33,586 bases of DNA from Bowdeniella nasicola (GTDB lineage: Bacteria > Actinomycetota > Actinomycetes > Actinomycetales > Actinomycetaceae). The position numbers and the translations under genes were made by a program. Shown here piece after piece: positions 14,368 through 22,724 of the stretch. The number at the start of each line of letters is the position of its first letter. Positions within the stretch are counted from its first letter, which is position 1. The notes under the pieces were generated by a model. That model was not told where the DNA came from, did not search any database, and saw only the letters and a program-made list of their open reading frames with translations. Location: assembly GCF_900107735.1 (NCBI RefSeq), contig NZ_FNQV01000017.1, positions 1 to 33,586 on the forward strand, given 5' to 3'.

Positions 14368-17060
14368 TGTGGCGACTCGCACGAGCTAATCTGCGAGCGG
14401 GCATCACGGCGCTGCTGCCCGCCGGGATTTCCATCATGCTCGCCACGGCCTTCCTCGCCGTCGCGATGCTCTCCACGCCCCTGATTTCCACCGCCGCGCT
14501 GCGGATGTATGCGCTGGACTACGGCCGCGCCGACGTCGTCGTCGAATCCGTGGCCGGCCCCCTCACCCAACAGACCGTCGACGAACTCGCCGCCCTGCCG
14601 CTCGTCACCGATACCGCCCTGGACGTCACCGGTACGATCGGGATCCGCCAGGGGGATCGCGTCGTGCACGAAGTCTTCGTGCCCGCCCAGGATTCGGCCT
14701 TCGCCCGCTACCACCTGCTGGAGGGATATGACCCCTCCCACCGCGGCGAGATCGCCCTCACCCAGCGCCAGGCCGCGACGTTCGGCGTCGGCATCGGAGA
14801 TGAGCTCACGCTCTCGCTGCCCGTCCCCGCCAGCGCCGCACTCACCGCCGAAACCGGCGACCGCGAGGCCCTTGCCTGCAGCGGCGAGGAGTGCACGTTC
14901 CACCCCACGGTGACGGTCACCGGCATCATCCAATCCCCGCCGACGGTGCTCGGCGATTCGGAACGCGTCGTCATTTCCGCCGACGACATCTCCGCCTTCT
15001 ACGCCCTCGGGGCCCTGCCGCAGCAGGTCGACCGCGTGCTCGTGGCCATCCCCGACCCGGAGGCGCTCATCGAGGCGATCGCCGCCGAATTTCCCGACGA
15101 GATCACGGCCGAGACGGTTGCCGCAGCCTCCCAAGCGCGGCTGGATTACACGACGGGCCAAACCTCGCTGCTGCCCGCCATCATCCTCGTGTTCTCGGCG
15201 CTCGCGATGGTCGTCGCGGCGCTCGTCGTGGCCAATACCTTCCAGGTGCTCGTCGCCCAACGCATCCGCATCCTCGCGCTCGTGCGCTGCGTCGGCGCCA
15301 AACCCGCCCAGCTGCGCGGCGCCGTCATGATCGAGGCCGCGGTTCTCGGGCTCATCGGCGGTATCGCCGGTATCCTGCTTGGTTACGGCCTCATCTCCGC
15401 GGCCCTGGCCTACCTCGCAAACCTGCCGACGATCACGAATTTCGAGATGGCGCTGCCGCGCAACCCCGCGGCGATCCTCGCGCCCGTGTTCGCCGCCGTC
15501 GCAATGTCGATCCTTGCGAGCATCTGGCCCGCCATCATCGCCTCCAAGGTGCCGCCCCTGCAGGCCCTGGCCCTGGCCGATCTGCCCGCGGATCGCCGCG
15601 CGGCCACGTGGTGCACCCAGGTTGGTCTTGGCCTCATCGTCGGCGGCGTCGGCGGCCTCGGCATCTCGCTGCTCATCCAGCCGTGGCTCGCCCCGATCGC
15701 CGAGGCCTTCCCGCTGCTCCAGGGCGCTCTCGTCGTCGCCTGCATTTTCGTGGCGGCCATGGTGGCGGGTCTCGCCGTCCTCGCCCCGCGCCTGCTGCCC
15801 TACCTCGCGCAGCGCCTGGCCCGCGGGCTTGCCGCGCTGCTGCCGCGCACGAGCCGCGTCCCGCTGAACCTCACGAGCTCGGGCATCACCCGCCACCCCG
15901 CGCGCGTCGCGGCCACGACGATGGCGCTGTTTCTTACGACGGCGCTCGTCACGATGACGGCCGTCGGGACCTCGCTCTCGCGAGGCTCCATCAACTCCAC
16001 GCTCGATGACCTCTTCCTGTTCGACCTGGAGGTTTCGGCCTACGGGCAGCACGATCGCGAAGCGGCCACGTTCCTGCGCTCGCACGTCGCCGCCATTCCG
16101 GGCGTCACCGACGTCGCCATCGGGCAGGTCACCGAGCTCGCGGTGTCCTACGGCAGCGAGGACGAACGCACGACGGTCTCGGCCGCCGGCGTCGATCCCC
16201 TCGAGGTTGCCCTGACCGCCCATCACAGCGATATCGCCCCCGCGCTGCGCGACGACACGATCGTCCTCAGCTCCGATTACGGCATTCCGCGCGACGTCAC
16301 CGAGGTCACCGTGTGGGTGCCGCGGCCCGTGGAGGTGCCCGCGAGCGCCGAGGAGGGCACCTTTGGCACCTCGCCCAGCCAGGAGGATCCGCTGGGGCTT
16401 GGCAGTCCGCCGGCCGAGGCGAAAAAACTGCGCGTTATCCACACCGACGCCTGGTCGCCCGCCCTGCTGACCACCGCCACCTTCGCCTCGCTCGACCCCG
16501 AATCGACGTCGCTCGTCGCTCTCGCTTCCCTCGACCCGGCCATGGCACGCCAGGCCACCGACACCGCCCGCACGACGTTCGCGCCAATGTCGGCCAATGC
16601 CACCTTCGTGCTGGAGGGCTCGCAGATCGTGCGCGGCGCCGTCGAGCAGGTGCTCTCCGTGCTGTTCGCCGTCATCGTCGGCCTGCTGGCGATCGCCGTC
16701 ATCATCTCCTTCGTCGGCGTGACCAATACGATGACGCTCTCGGCCGTGGAACGGCGACGGGAGGTCGCGCTGCTGCGCGCCGTCGGCATGACGAGCGCCC
16801 AATTACGCCGCTCGCTGGCCGCCGAAGGCCTCCTCATTTCCGTCATCGGCACGGTCCTTGGGGTCCTCGGGGGAACGCTCATCGGGATCGTCGGCGCGAT
16901 CCTCGTGTTGACGCGCTCCGAAATCCCGCTCGCCTTCGACTTCCCTATCCGCACGATCCTCGTGCTCATCGCCCTGTCGATCCCCGCCGGAGTACTCTCC
17001 TCCATCATTCCCGCCCACACCGTGCTGCGGGATTTCAACGTCGACGACCTCTCCGGCTAG
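14367..17060 (+). CDS. ABC transporter permease with two FtsX domains
   Basis: An 897-aa membrane protein. An N-terminal helix (about residues 15-37) is followed by an extracellular MacB-type periplasmic-core-like domain (about 40-255). Then come three helices of a first FtsX domain (270-400, with LVRCVGAKPAQLRGAVMIEA), a pair of helices (415-470), a short helix near residue 525 leading into a second large extracellular domain, and a second FtsX domain near the end (765-890, with LLRAVGMTSAQLRRSLAAEG). This layout is common in Gram-positive ABC systems for antimicrobial peptide resistance or lipid/lipoprotein handling. The substrate cannot be told. It is translationally coupled to the ATPase gene. 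Confidence 0.92.
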   Translation: MWRLARANLRAGITALLPAGISIMLATAFLAVAMLSTPLISTAALRMYALDYGRADVVVESVAGPLTQQTVDELAALPLVTDTALDVTGTIGIRQGDRVVHEVFVPAQDSAFARYHLLEGYDPSHRGEIALTQRQAATFGVGIGDELTLSLPVPASAALTAETGDREALACSGEECTFHPTVTVTGIIQSPPTVLGDSERVVISADDISAFYALGALPQQVDRVLVAIPDPEALIEAIAAEFPDEITAETVAAASQARLDYTTGQTSLLPAIILVFSALAMVVAALVVANTFQVLVAQRIRILALVRCVGAKPAQLRGAVMIEAAVLGLIGGIAGILLGYGLISAALAYLANLPTITNFEMALPRNPAAILAPVFAAVAMSILASIWPAIIASKVPPLQALALADLPADRRAATWCTQVGLGLIVGGVGGLGISLLIQPWLAPIAEAFPLLQGALVVACIFVAAMVAGLAVLAPRLLPYLAQRLARGLAALLPRTSRVPLNLTSSGITRHPARVAATTMALFLTTALVTMTAVGTSLSRGSINSTLDDLFLFDLEVSAYGQHDREAATFLRSHVAAIPGVTDVAIGQVTELAVSYGSEDERTTVSAAGVDPLEVALTAHHSDIAPALRDDTIVLSSDYGIPRDVTEVTVWVPRPVEVPASAEEGTFGTSPSQEDPLGLGSPPAEAKKLRVIHTDAWSPALLTTATFASLDPESTSLVALASLDPAMARQATDTARTTFAPMSANATFVLEGSQIVRGAVEQVLSVLFAVIVGLLAIAVIISFVGVTNTMTLSAVERRREVALLRAVGMTSAQLRRSLAAEGLLISVIGTVLGVLGGTLIGIVGAILVLTRSEIPLAFDFPIRTILVLIALSIPAGVLSSIIPAHTVLRDFNVDDLSG

Positions 17061-17161
17061 CCTGGCCGCGCCCATCCACACGCCGCGCCGCCCCGCCCGC
17101 GACGTGAGCCCTGCGCGACAGCTGCCCGCATTGTTCGCCGCGCCGGTGTGAGCCTGGGGCC

Positions 17162-20100
17162 ATGTCCATCGCCTTTTCCGTCCTGTCCGGGCCCGACACC
17201 GGCTACGCCCAGCTCATCAGCCCCGGCACGCACACGATCGGCCGCGCCGGAGACATCGCCCTAACCGACCCGCAGGTCTCCCGCATGCACGCGACGATCC
17301 GCCTCGATGCGCGCGGCCTGCGGCTGAAGGTCGCCGGCGGCGAATATCGCAAACTCGCCGTCGGGCGCCGGCCTTGCCACCTGACGATGGGCGCGTCCCG
17401 CGTCGAATTTCGTGCCATCGCCGCCTCCCGCTTGGAACGTCCCCTCGATTCGAGTGTCCTGACCCGCATCGGCGTGCCCGCGCTCATGTGCCTCGTCATG
17501 ACCCCCCTGGCCTGGGGCGGGCCGGCGTGGCGGTGGGCGATGGTCGCGCTGCCCGCCGTCATGGCGATCGCGGGGCTCATCTCGCTGCGCGCCCGGCGCA
17601 CGGCGAAGGCCGCCGCCCGCACACTGCCCCTCGCCGCGCACGAGGTTCTCCTCGCCGTCCTGCTCGGCGAGCGCGGCGCCCACACCCCGCGCGTGCCGCG
17701 GTGCTTGCGTCGCATCGTGACCTTCGAGCCGGGTGAGGCCTGGAGCTTGCAAGGTGAGTCCGCGCCCGCCCACGCGCGCTGGCTGGCGGGCTGGCTCGCC
17801 GGCATGCACGCTCCCGACGTGCTGAGCGTCGATAGTCCCTGGGTGCGCACACACCACCCGGAGGCCAAGGCGCGGGTACGGTTCGTTGCGAGCGAGTCCG
17901 CACGCTCTCCTGAGGCCGGCGAGGTCGTCATCACCATCGGCGCTCCGCTCCCATGGGCGGCGCCGCTTCCCATCCGCCGCGGTCACCGCCTGCCAGATGC
18001 CTCGGCGCGTTTCACCTCGACGCTCGCCGCCGCGCTGGCCGAATCCGCCGAGGGCAGCGCCCTGCCCACCACGATCGCGCTCGCGGACCTGCTCGAGCTC
18101 TCAGCGCCCGCAATCCGCGCGCGCTGGGAACGCCCCGGCCACCCGCCCGGGCCCGCGCCCGTCCCCATCGGCGTCACCGCCACCGGCCCCTGCCAGCTTG
18201 ATCTCATCGCCGACGGCCCCCACGCCCTCGTCGCGGGCATGACCGGAACCGGCAAATCCGAACTCCTCACGAGCTGGCTGCTCGCCCTCGCCGCCACCAC
18301 CTCACCCCGCCACCTCACCTTCTTGCTCGTCGACTTCAAGGGCGGCGCCGCCTTCGGGCCGCTGCGCCGTCTGCCCCACACCATCGGCGTCCTCACCGAT
18401 CTCGATCCGGCCGCCACAACGCGCGCCCTTACCTCCCTCACCGCCCAGCTCAAACAGCGCGAACGCATCTTTCACGCCAGCGGCGTGCGCTCCCTTGCCG
18501 AATACGACGCGCTCGCCGGCCCACGCGAGCCCCTTGCCCGCATCCTCGTCGTCATCGACGAATTCCAAGCCCTCGCCACAGATGAGCCCGATCTGCTCGA
18601 TCAGTTCGTCCGCCTCGCCACCCAGGGCCGTTCGCTCGGTATCCACCTCATCGCCGCCACCCAGCGACCAGCTGGCGTCGTGACCCCGACGATGCGTGCC
18701 AACATGCCGCTACGCATCTGCCTGCGCGTCACCTCCACGGCCGATTCGGCCGACATCCTCTGCACCCCCGACGCGGCGGCGTTGCCGGCGATCCCAGGCC
18801 GCGCAATCGTCGCCAGCGAGGATGCCACCATCGTCCAGTGGGCCTGGGCAGGCAAGCTCAGCGACGTCACCGCGCTCGTTGAGCGCATCACCGCCACCTG
18901 GCAGGCGCTGGCCGGTGGTGCACCCGCACCGCAGCCCTGGGCCCCGCCCCTGCCGCGCCACCTACCTCTTGCCCCCGATTCGCCCTCTTGGGGGCTTATC
19001 GACGAGCCAGAAAACCTCCGTCACGCCCCCTACCTGCCGCGCCCCGGCCACCTGCTGATCCTCGGCGGCGCCGCCAGCGGCAAATCCTCCGCCATCCGGC
19101 TCGCCCTCACCCAGCGCTTGCGCGATCCCGCCGCCCGCATTTGCCTCATCGGAGGCGATGACGCCAGCGCAGCCCGTCCCGGCCTCATCGGCCACATCCC
19201 CCTAACCGACGCCCACCTCTCGCGTCTCTTCCTCGAAGCCGTCACCAGCGAACCGGGCCAGCTCGAGGTCATGATCGACGACCTGCACACCTGGCGCGCG
19301 CACCTCGATGACGCGTTCGGGATCGGGTCGGGAAACGACATGATCGAGCGTCTGCTGCGCTCGGCGCGCAGCGTCATCGCCACTGCGGATGCCTCGGTCG
19401 CGAGCGCCCGCTGGGCCGGAGCGATGCCGCAGCGCCTGATCCTTCCCGGCCTGGACCCGATGAGCCAGACGCTGTGCGGCCTGCCGCACCACTCCGCCCT
19501 CGCACCCCACCCGGGTCGCGCGCGCGAGAGCTATACGGAGCGCGAAATCCAGCTGTCGTTCGTCCCGCCGCTACCCCGCGCCGCCTCCCCGGACGCCGGC
19601 ATCCACGCCTCCGCCCCGGACGCCCACTCCCCCGTCCAAGCCCTCGCCGCGTCTCCTCACCGCTTTCGGCCGCTGCCAACCTCGCTCACGTGCCACTCGA
19701 AAGACGGCATTGGCGCGATCGCGCCCGCGGCTGAGCTTTTCGCTCCCGAGGCACCTTCCTCGGTGCTCGTCATCGCGCCCGCCGGCGCCGGCCGCCGCAC
19801 GGCCCTGCACACGCTGCGCGAGCACTTCATCGCTCGCGGCTTTGACGTCCAGGAGATCGACCCCCACGACGCCGCAAGCGCGCCTTTACCCGCCCCGGCC
19901 CCGCGAGCGCCCGCCCGCCCTGCACTCATCCTCGCGGCCAGTGATCCCGCCCGGGTCTCCTTCGCGGCAACGGGAGCGCTCGCCCAGCTCAAAGCCACCG
20001 GCGCCGTCCTGCTCCTGCGCCCCCACCGGATGAACCGCATCGCCGGCCTCGCCTGGCCCGTCCCAAGCTGGGTCTACGCCCACACTCCCGCGATGAACGC

Positions 20101-20167
20101 CCCGGGCCGGGGCGTCTGGCTCGACGCGGCCGGCGCCCACGTCATCCAGGTAGCGCAACCGTCCTAG
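17162..20167 (+). CDS. FHA-FtsK/SpoIIIE ATPase, EccC/EssC-like
   Basis: A 1001-aa protein that resembles the motor ATPase of type VII secretion. An FHA domain (about residues 5-85, HTIGRAGDIALTDPQVSRMHA) binds phosphothreonine partners. Two hydrophobic segments (about 100-140) anchor it in the membrane. The first FtsK/SpoIIIE ATPase domain is intact: Walker A G359-S366 (GMTGTGKS), a DFKGG motif, and Walker B with D466/E467 (ILVVIDEFQAL). A second P-loop is present at 635-643 (GGAASGKSS). A third (A874-T880, AGAGRRT) has Arg in place of the Walker Lys and is probably inactive. No WXG100, EccB, EccD or mycosin gene is nearby, so the partner is unknown. The ATG at 17162 has no good ribosome-binding site. 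Confidence 0.9.
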   Translation: MSIAFSVLSGPDTGYAQLISPGTHTIGRAGDIALTDPQVSRMHATIRLDARGLRLKVAGGEYRKLAVGRRPCHLTMGASRVEFRAIAASRLERPLDSSVLTRIGVPALMCLVMTPLAWGGPAWRWAMVALPAVMAIAGLISLRARRTAKAAARTLPLAAHEVLLAVLLGERGAHTPRVPRCLRRIVTFEPGEAWSLQGESAPAHARWLAGWLAGMHAPDVLSVDSPWVRTHHPEAKARVRFVASESARSPEAGEVVITIGAPLPWAAPLPIRRGHRLPDASARFTSTLAAALAESAEGSALPTTIALADLLELSAPAIRARWERPGHPPGPAPVPIGVTATGPCQLDLIADGPHALVAGMTGTGKSELLTSWLLALAATTSPRHLTFLLVDFKGGAAFGPLRRLPHTIGVLTDLDPAATTRALTSLTAQLKQRERIFHASGVRSLAEYDALAGPREPLARILVVIDEFQALATDEPDLLDQFVRLATQGRSLGIHLIAATQRPAGVVTPTMRANMPLRICLRVTSTADSADILCTPDAAALPAIPGRAIVASEDATIVQWAWAGKLSDVTALVERITATWQALAGGAPAPQPWAPPLPRHLPLAPDSPSWGLIDEPENLRHAPYLPRPGHLLILGGAASGKSSAIRLALTQRLRDPAARICLIGGDDASAARPGLIGHIPLTDAHLSRLFLEAVTSEPGQLEVMIDDLHTWRAHLDDAFGIGSGNDMIERLLRSARSVIATADASVASARWAGAMPQRLILPGLDPMSQTLCGLPHHSALAPHPGRARESYTEREIQLSFVPPLPRAASPDAGIHASAPDAHSPVQALAASPHRFRPLPTSLTCHSKDGIGAIAPAAELFAPEAPSSVLVIAPAGAGRRTALHTLREHFIARGFDVQEIDPHDAASAPLPAPAPRAPARPALILAASDPARVSFAATGALAQLKATGAVLLLRPHRMNRIAGLAWPVPSWVYAHTPAMNAPGRGVWLDAAGAHVIQVAQPS

Positions 20168-20203
20168 TCCAGCTAGCCCAACTGCCCTAGTCCAGCTAGC
20201 CCA
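20163..20203. repeat. short tandem direct repeat, 23-bp period
   Basis: An 18-bp unit (CCTAGTCCAGCTAGCCCA) occurs at 20163-20180 and again at 20186-20203, separated by ACTGC. The first copy includes the stop codon of the FtsK-like gene. It looks like a small replication-slippage duplication in the gap between convergent genes. No hairpin of terminator strength is seen. Confidence 0.8.
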
Positions 20204-20209
20204 GGCGTC

Positions 20210-20620
20210 CTAATCGAACTTCGTCGGGCGCTCCTCGACGCCGAGGTACTCCCGCGTCGAGCGCGTCAACAACCCCCAGCCACCAACCACGGAGGCCAGC
20301 CCAATGAGCGAAAACCACCCCGGAACGTTGCCGAGCGTGAACAGGAAGGAGAAGAACTCCACCAAGAACAGCGTCAGCAGAGGCGCCCGCGCCGCCCGCT
20401 TCCGCCGAATTATGCCAAAGACGGCCAAACCGAGGCACAGCGCCATCACGAGCGCCGCCCCCGCCATCAGCGCCATCGCCTTGCCGAACTTCGGCTGCGT
20501 CATCGCTGCCGGAAACCAGATCGCGGCAAAAACCACGTACATCGCCGCATGGACAGCGCCGATCACGACGGACAGCAGCAACGGGCGCGGCATAGCAAGA
20601 AAACTCGATTCGGACTTCAC
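20210..20620 (-). CDS. Small four-helix membrane protein of unknown function
   Basis: I do not recognise the family. The 136-aa product has four hydrophobic segments (about residues 12-35, 46-70, 80-98 and 102-118) and a charged C-terminal tail (TREYLGVEERPTKFD). Basic residues RRKRAAR lie between helices two and three, which predicts a cytoplasmic loop there. A GTG at 20620 is chosen as start because TAGGCT lies six bases upstream, the same hexamer as before pdtaS; an internal ATG ten codons in is the alternative. It is convergent with the FtsK-like gene and divergent from whiB1. Confidence 0.75.
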   Translation of the reverse strand: MKSESSFLAMPRPLLLSVVIGAVHAAMYVVFAAIWFPAAMTQPKFGKAMALMAGAALVMALCLGLAVFGIIRRKRAARAPLLTLFLVEFFSFLFTLGNVPGWFSLIGLASVVGGWGLLTRSTREYLGVEERPTKFD

Positions 20621-20626
20621 CCAACT

Positions 20627-20632
20627 AGCCTA
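20627..20632 (-). promoter_or_regulatory. putative -10 box of the small membrane protein gene
   Basis: The minus strand reads TAGGCT-AGTTGG-GTG, compatible with leaderless transcription. Confidence 0.35.
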
Positions 20633-20686
20633 CGACGTGCATCACGCGGCGTTCGTAACGCCGGGATGTCCGAGCAGTAAACGCCG

Positions 20687-20702
20687 TGTGATCAACTACA
20701 CC
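20687..20702. promoter_or_regulatory. possible CRP-like site upstream of whiB1
   Basis: The sequence TGTGATCAACTACACC matches 8 of 10 defined bases of TGTGA-N6-TCACA. It lies about 150 nt before whiB1. In mycobacteria whiB1 is controlled by a CRP-family protein, which makes the site worth noting. The match is weak and could be chance. Confidence 0.25.
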
Positions 20703-20845
20703 GCAACGAGGCGGACTTGCAGTGGCAACGTCTCTTGTGCCGCCCTCACATTAGTGCGAAGCTTGAGAGCAGACCGCAGACGATGATGTTGAGCAGGGCT
20801 CCGTCAAGTGTCGGTAGCACGCTCAACACACCCAAGGAGATGTTA

Positions 20846-21094
20846 ATGGACTGGCGTCATAAGGCGAAGTGCTTGACGGAAGATCCTGAACTCTTCTTCC
20901 CCATTGGTAATACGGGCCCGGCCCTAACCCAAATTGAGGAAGCCAAGGCCGTGTGCCGCCAGTGCGACGTCCAGGAGACGTGCCTGAAGTGGGCGATCGA
21001 AAATGGCCAGGATTCCGGCGTTTGGGGCGGAATGAGTGAAGACGAGCGCCGCGCCCTGAAGCGCCGCACCGCTCGCGCGCGCCGCGCCAGCTAA
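20846..21094 (+). CDS. whiB1: WhiB1-type iron-sulfur transcription factor
   Basis: An 82-aa Wbl protein that holds a nitric-oxide-sensitive 4Fe-4S cluster and acts with the primary sigma factor. The four cluster cysteines are C9, C37, C40 and C46 (KCLTEDP and VCRQCDVQETCLKW). The GVWGGM turn and the basic tail RRALKRRTARARRAS are present. The opening MDWRHKAKCLTEDPELFF and overall length match mycobacterial WhiB1 closely. The start is set by AAGGAG at 20834-20839, seven nt before the ATG; the frame is open upstream but without similarity. It faces pdtaS, as in Mycobacterium, where whiB1 and pdtaS are also adjacent and convergent. Confidence 0.93.
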   Translation: MDWRHKAKCLTEDPELFFPIGNTGPALTQIEEAKAVCRQCDVQETCLKWAIENGQDSGVWGGMSEDERRALKRRTARARRAS

Positions 21095-21117
21095 TCCTCA
21101 GCCACCATCGCTAACGC

Positions 21118-21160
21118 AAAAGGGCGGGGCCTGCAGATTACTGCGGGCCCCGCCCTTTTT
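21118..21160. terminator. bidirectional rho-independent terminator between whiB1 and pdtaS
   Basis: AAAAGGGCGGGGCC (21118-21131) pairs with GGCCCCGCCCTTTT (21146-21159), and GCAG/CTGC extends the stem inward around ATTA. A T-run follows on the plus strand and A-run precedes it, giving T-runs for both directions. It lies 23 nt after the whiB1 stop and 13 nt after the pdtaS stop on the other strand. Confidence 0.93.
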
Positions 21161-21172
21161 CGCCTTTTCGCG

Positions 21173-22639
21173 CTATTCACCATCCGTCGTCGCGCGATTA
21201 CATAAATGCACGTGCACCATCACTTCGGTTCCTTGCGGCTCACGTGGATTCCACGAAATAGTTCCGCGCAATTCCCCCTGCACCAACGTGCGCACAATCT
21301 GCGTCCCTAATCCGGTTCCAGGTCCCGCGTCCGTCACACCACTGCCCGAATCTCGCACGTAGACCGTCAGATCACAATCATCGCGCCGAGCCTCGATTTC
21401 AATCTCGCCGCCCTGCCCGTCATAGCCGTGTTCCACCGCGTTCGAGACAAGTTCCATGAGCACGACGGAAAGGCTCGTCGCGACATCGGCCCCGACGAAA
21501 CCGAAGGAGCCGATGACCTTGGTCGTCGGATGATCGCCCGGCGAGGCCACATCGGCCGCGAGGCGCAGCACCCGCACAAATACGTTGTCAAAGTCGACGG
21601 TCTCATCGATCGTCTGCGACAGCGTCTCGTGCACGGTCGCGATCGTCGCAACACGCCGCATTGCCTCGCCGAGCGCCTCGCGCGTTTCATCGGAGGAGGA
21701 GCGCCTCGCCTGCAGCCGCAGCAGCGCCGCCACCGTCTGCAAATTGTTCTTCACCCGGTGGTGGATCTCCCGGATGGTCGCATCCTTGGTCAGCAGCTCG
21801 CGTTCGCGACGACGCACCTCGGAGACGTCTCGCACCAACAGGATGGCGCCGCGACGCTGGCCATGCTCCGTAATCGGCTGGGCGCGCAGCGTCAGCGACA
21901 CCCCATAGGATTCCACTTCGGTCAGCCACGCCGCCCGCCCCATGAGGACGACGGGAAGCGTCTCATCGACGAGCGAGTGCGGCTCGATAATGTCGGATAC
22001 CGCCTGGGCGAGGTTGCGCCCATTCATGTTGCCCTGCACGCCGAGGCGATGGAAACAGCTGAGCGCATTGGGCGAGGCATAGGTGACATCGCCGTCGGGA
22101 TCGAGGCGAACCATGCCATCGCCGACGCGCGGCATGCCGCGCCGGTAGCCGGGCACCGACGTCGAGGGAAACTCGCCGCGGGTGATCATCGCGCACAGGT
22201 CGTCGGCGGCGCCGTGATAGTTGCGTTCCAGCCGCGACTGGCTGCGCGCTGTCCCGAGGTTTGCTTCGCGCGAAAGCACCGCGATCGGCTGGCCCTCAAA
22301 GACGACGGGCACGAGGTCCTCGCGCACCGCGTAGGAGCCCGTCCAGCGCGGTTCATCGGAGCGACGGATCTGGCCCGAGGCCATCGTCTCTTCCAGCATC
22401 GCGCGTCGGCCCTCGGGAATGTGCCGCCCGACGACATCGTCGTGGTGGACCGTCGACCCGGTGGACGGCCGGCAGTGCGAGACCGCCGTGAACCCCTCCC
22501 CATCCGGCACCCACAGCACGAGATCGGCAAACGCCAAATCGGACAGGATCTGCCAGTCGCCGACGAGAAGGTGGAGCCACTCCGCCTGCCGGGCGTCGAG
22601 GCCGCCGAGCCGCCGGATGAGATCGTTTAAGTTCGACAC
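21173..22639 (-). CDS. pdtaS: PdtaS-type sensor histidine kinase
   Basis: A 488-aa soluble kinase with no membrane segment. In mycobacteria PdtaS pairs with PdtaR, an RNA-binding ANTAR-type regulator, and responds to copper and nitric oxide. Domains: N-terminal GAF-like sensor (residues 1-145), PAS-like domain (about 165-280), HisKA_2 dimerisation domain with H293/H294 in REIHHRVKNNLQTVAALLRLQ, then an ATPase domain (VLMELVSNAVEHGYDG; VRDSGSGV; GTGLGTQIVRTLV). The start is the GTG at 22639 (protein reads MSNLNDLIRRLGGLDARQ), with TAGGCT seven bases before it. The frame runs 450 nt further up but is antisense to the DUF2505 gene. No pdtaR is in the window. The adjacency to whiB1 supports the name. 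Confidence 0.92.
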   Translation of the reverse strand: MSNLNDLIRRLGGLDARQAEWLHLLVGDWQILSDLAFADLVLWVPDGEGFTAVSHCRPSTGSTVHHDDVVGRHIPEGRRAMLEETMASGQIRRSDEPRWTGSYAVREDLVPVVFEGQPIAVLSREANLGTARSQSRLERNYHGAADDLCAMITRGEFPSTSVPGYRRGMPRVGDGMVRLDPDGDVTYASPNALSCFHRLGVQGNMNGRNLAQAVSDIIEPHSLVDETLPVVLMGRAAWLTEVESYGVSLTLRAQPITEHGQRRGAILLVRDVSEVRRRERELLTKDATIREIHHRVKNNLQTVAALLRLQARRSSSDETREALGEAMRRVATIATVHETLSQTIDETVDFDNVFVRVLRLAADVASPGDHPTTKVIGSFGFVGADVATSLSVVLMELVSNAVEHGYDGQGGEIEIEARRDDCDLTVYVRDSGSGVTDAGPGTGLGTQIVRTLVQGELRGTISWNPREPQGTEVMVHVHLCNRATTDGE

Positions 22640-22646
22640 GCCCTTT

Positions 22647-22652
22647 AGCCTA
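22647..22652 (-). promoter_or_regulatory. putative -10 box of pdtaS
   Basis: The minus strand reads TAGGCT-AAAGGGC-GTG. AAAGGG in the spacer could also be a weak ribosome-binding site if transcription starts further up. Confidence 0.35.
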
Positions 22653-22724
22653 TCGGTGCTGCCATGCCGAAGTGACACCCCGAGCGGTAACCTGAGAACA
22701 ATATGTCCACGGCAAGGAGCCCTC

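Noticed and set aside
14364-16802. Long minus-strand open frame of about 810 codons
   Set aside because: It is antisense to the FtsX permease gene, and its product is low-complexity Arg/Gly/Asp/His. The permease has clear helices and FtsX motifs.
20736-20750. Second CRP-like palindrome (TGTG-N7-CACA) near whiB1
   Set aside because: The spacer is one base shorter than the CRP consensus, so I give it no weight.
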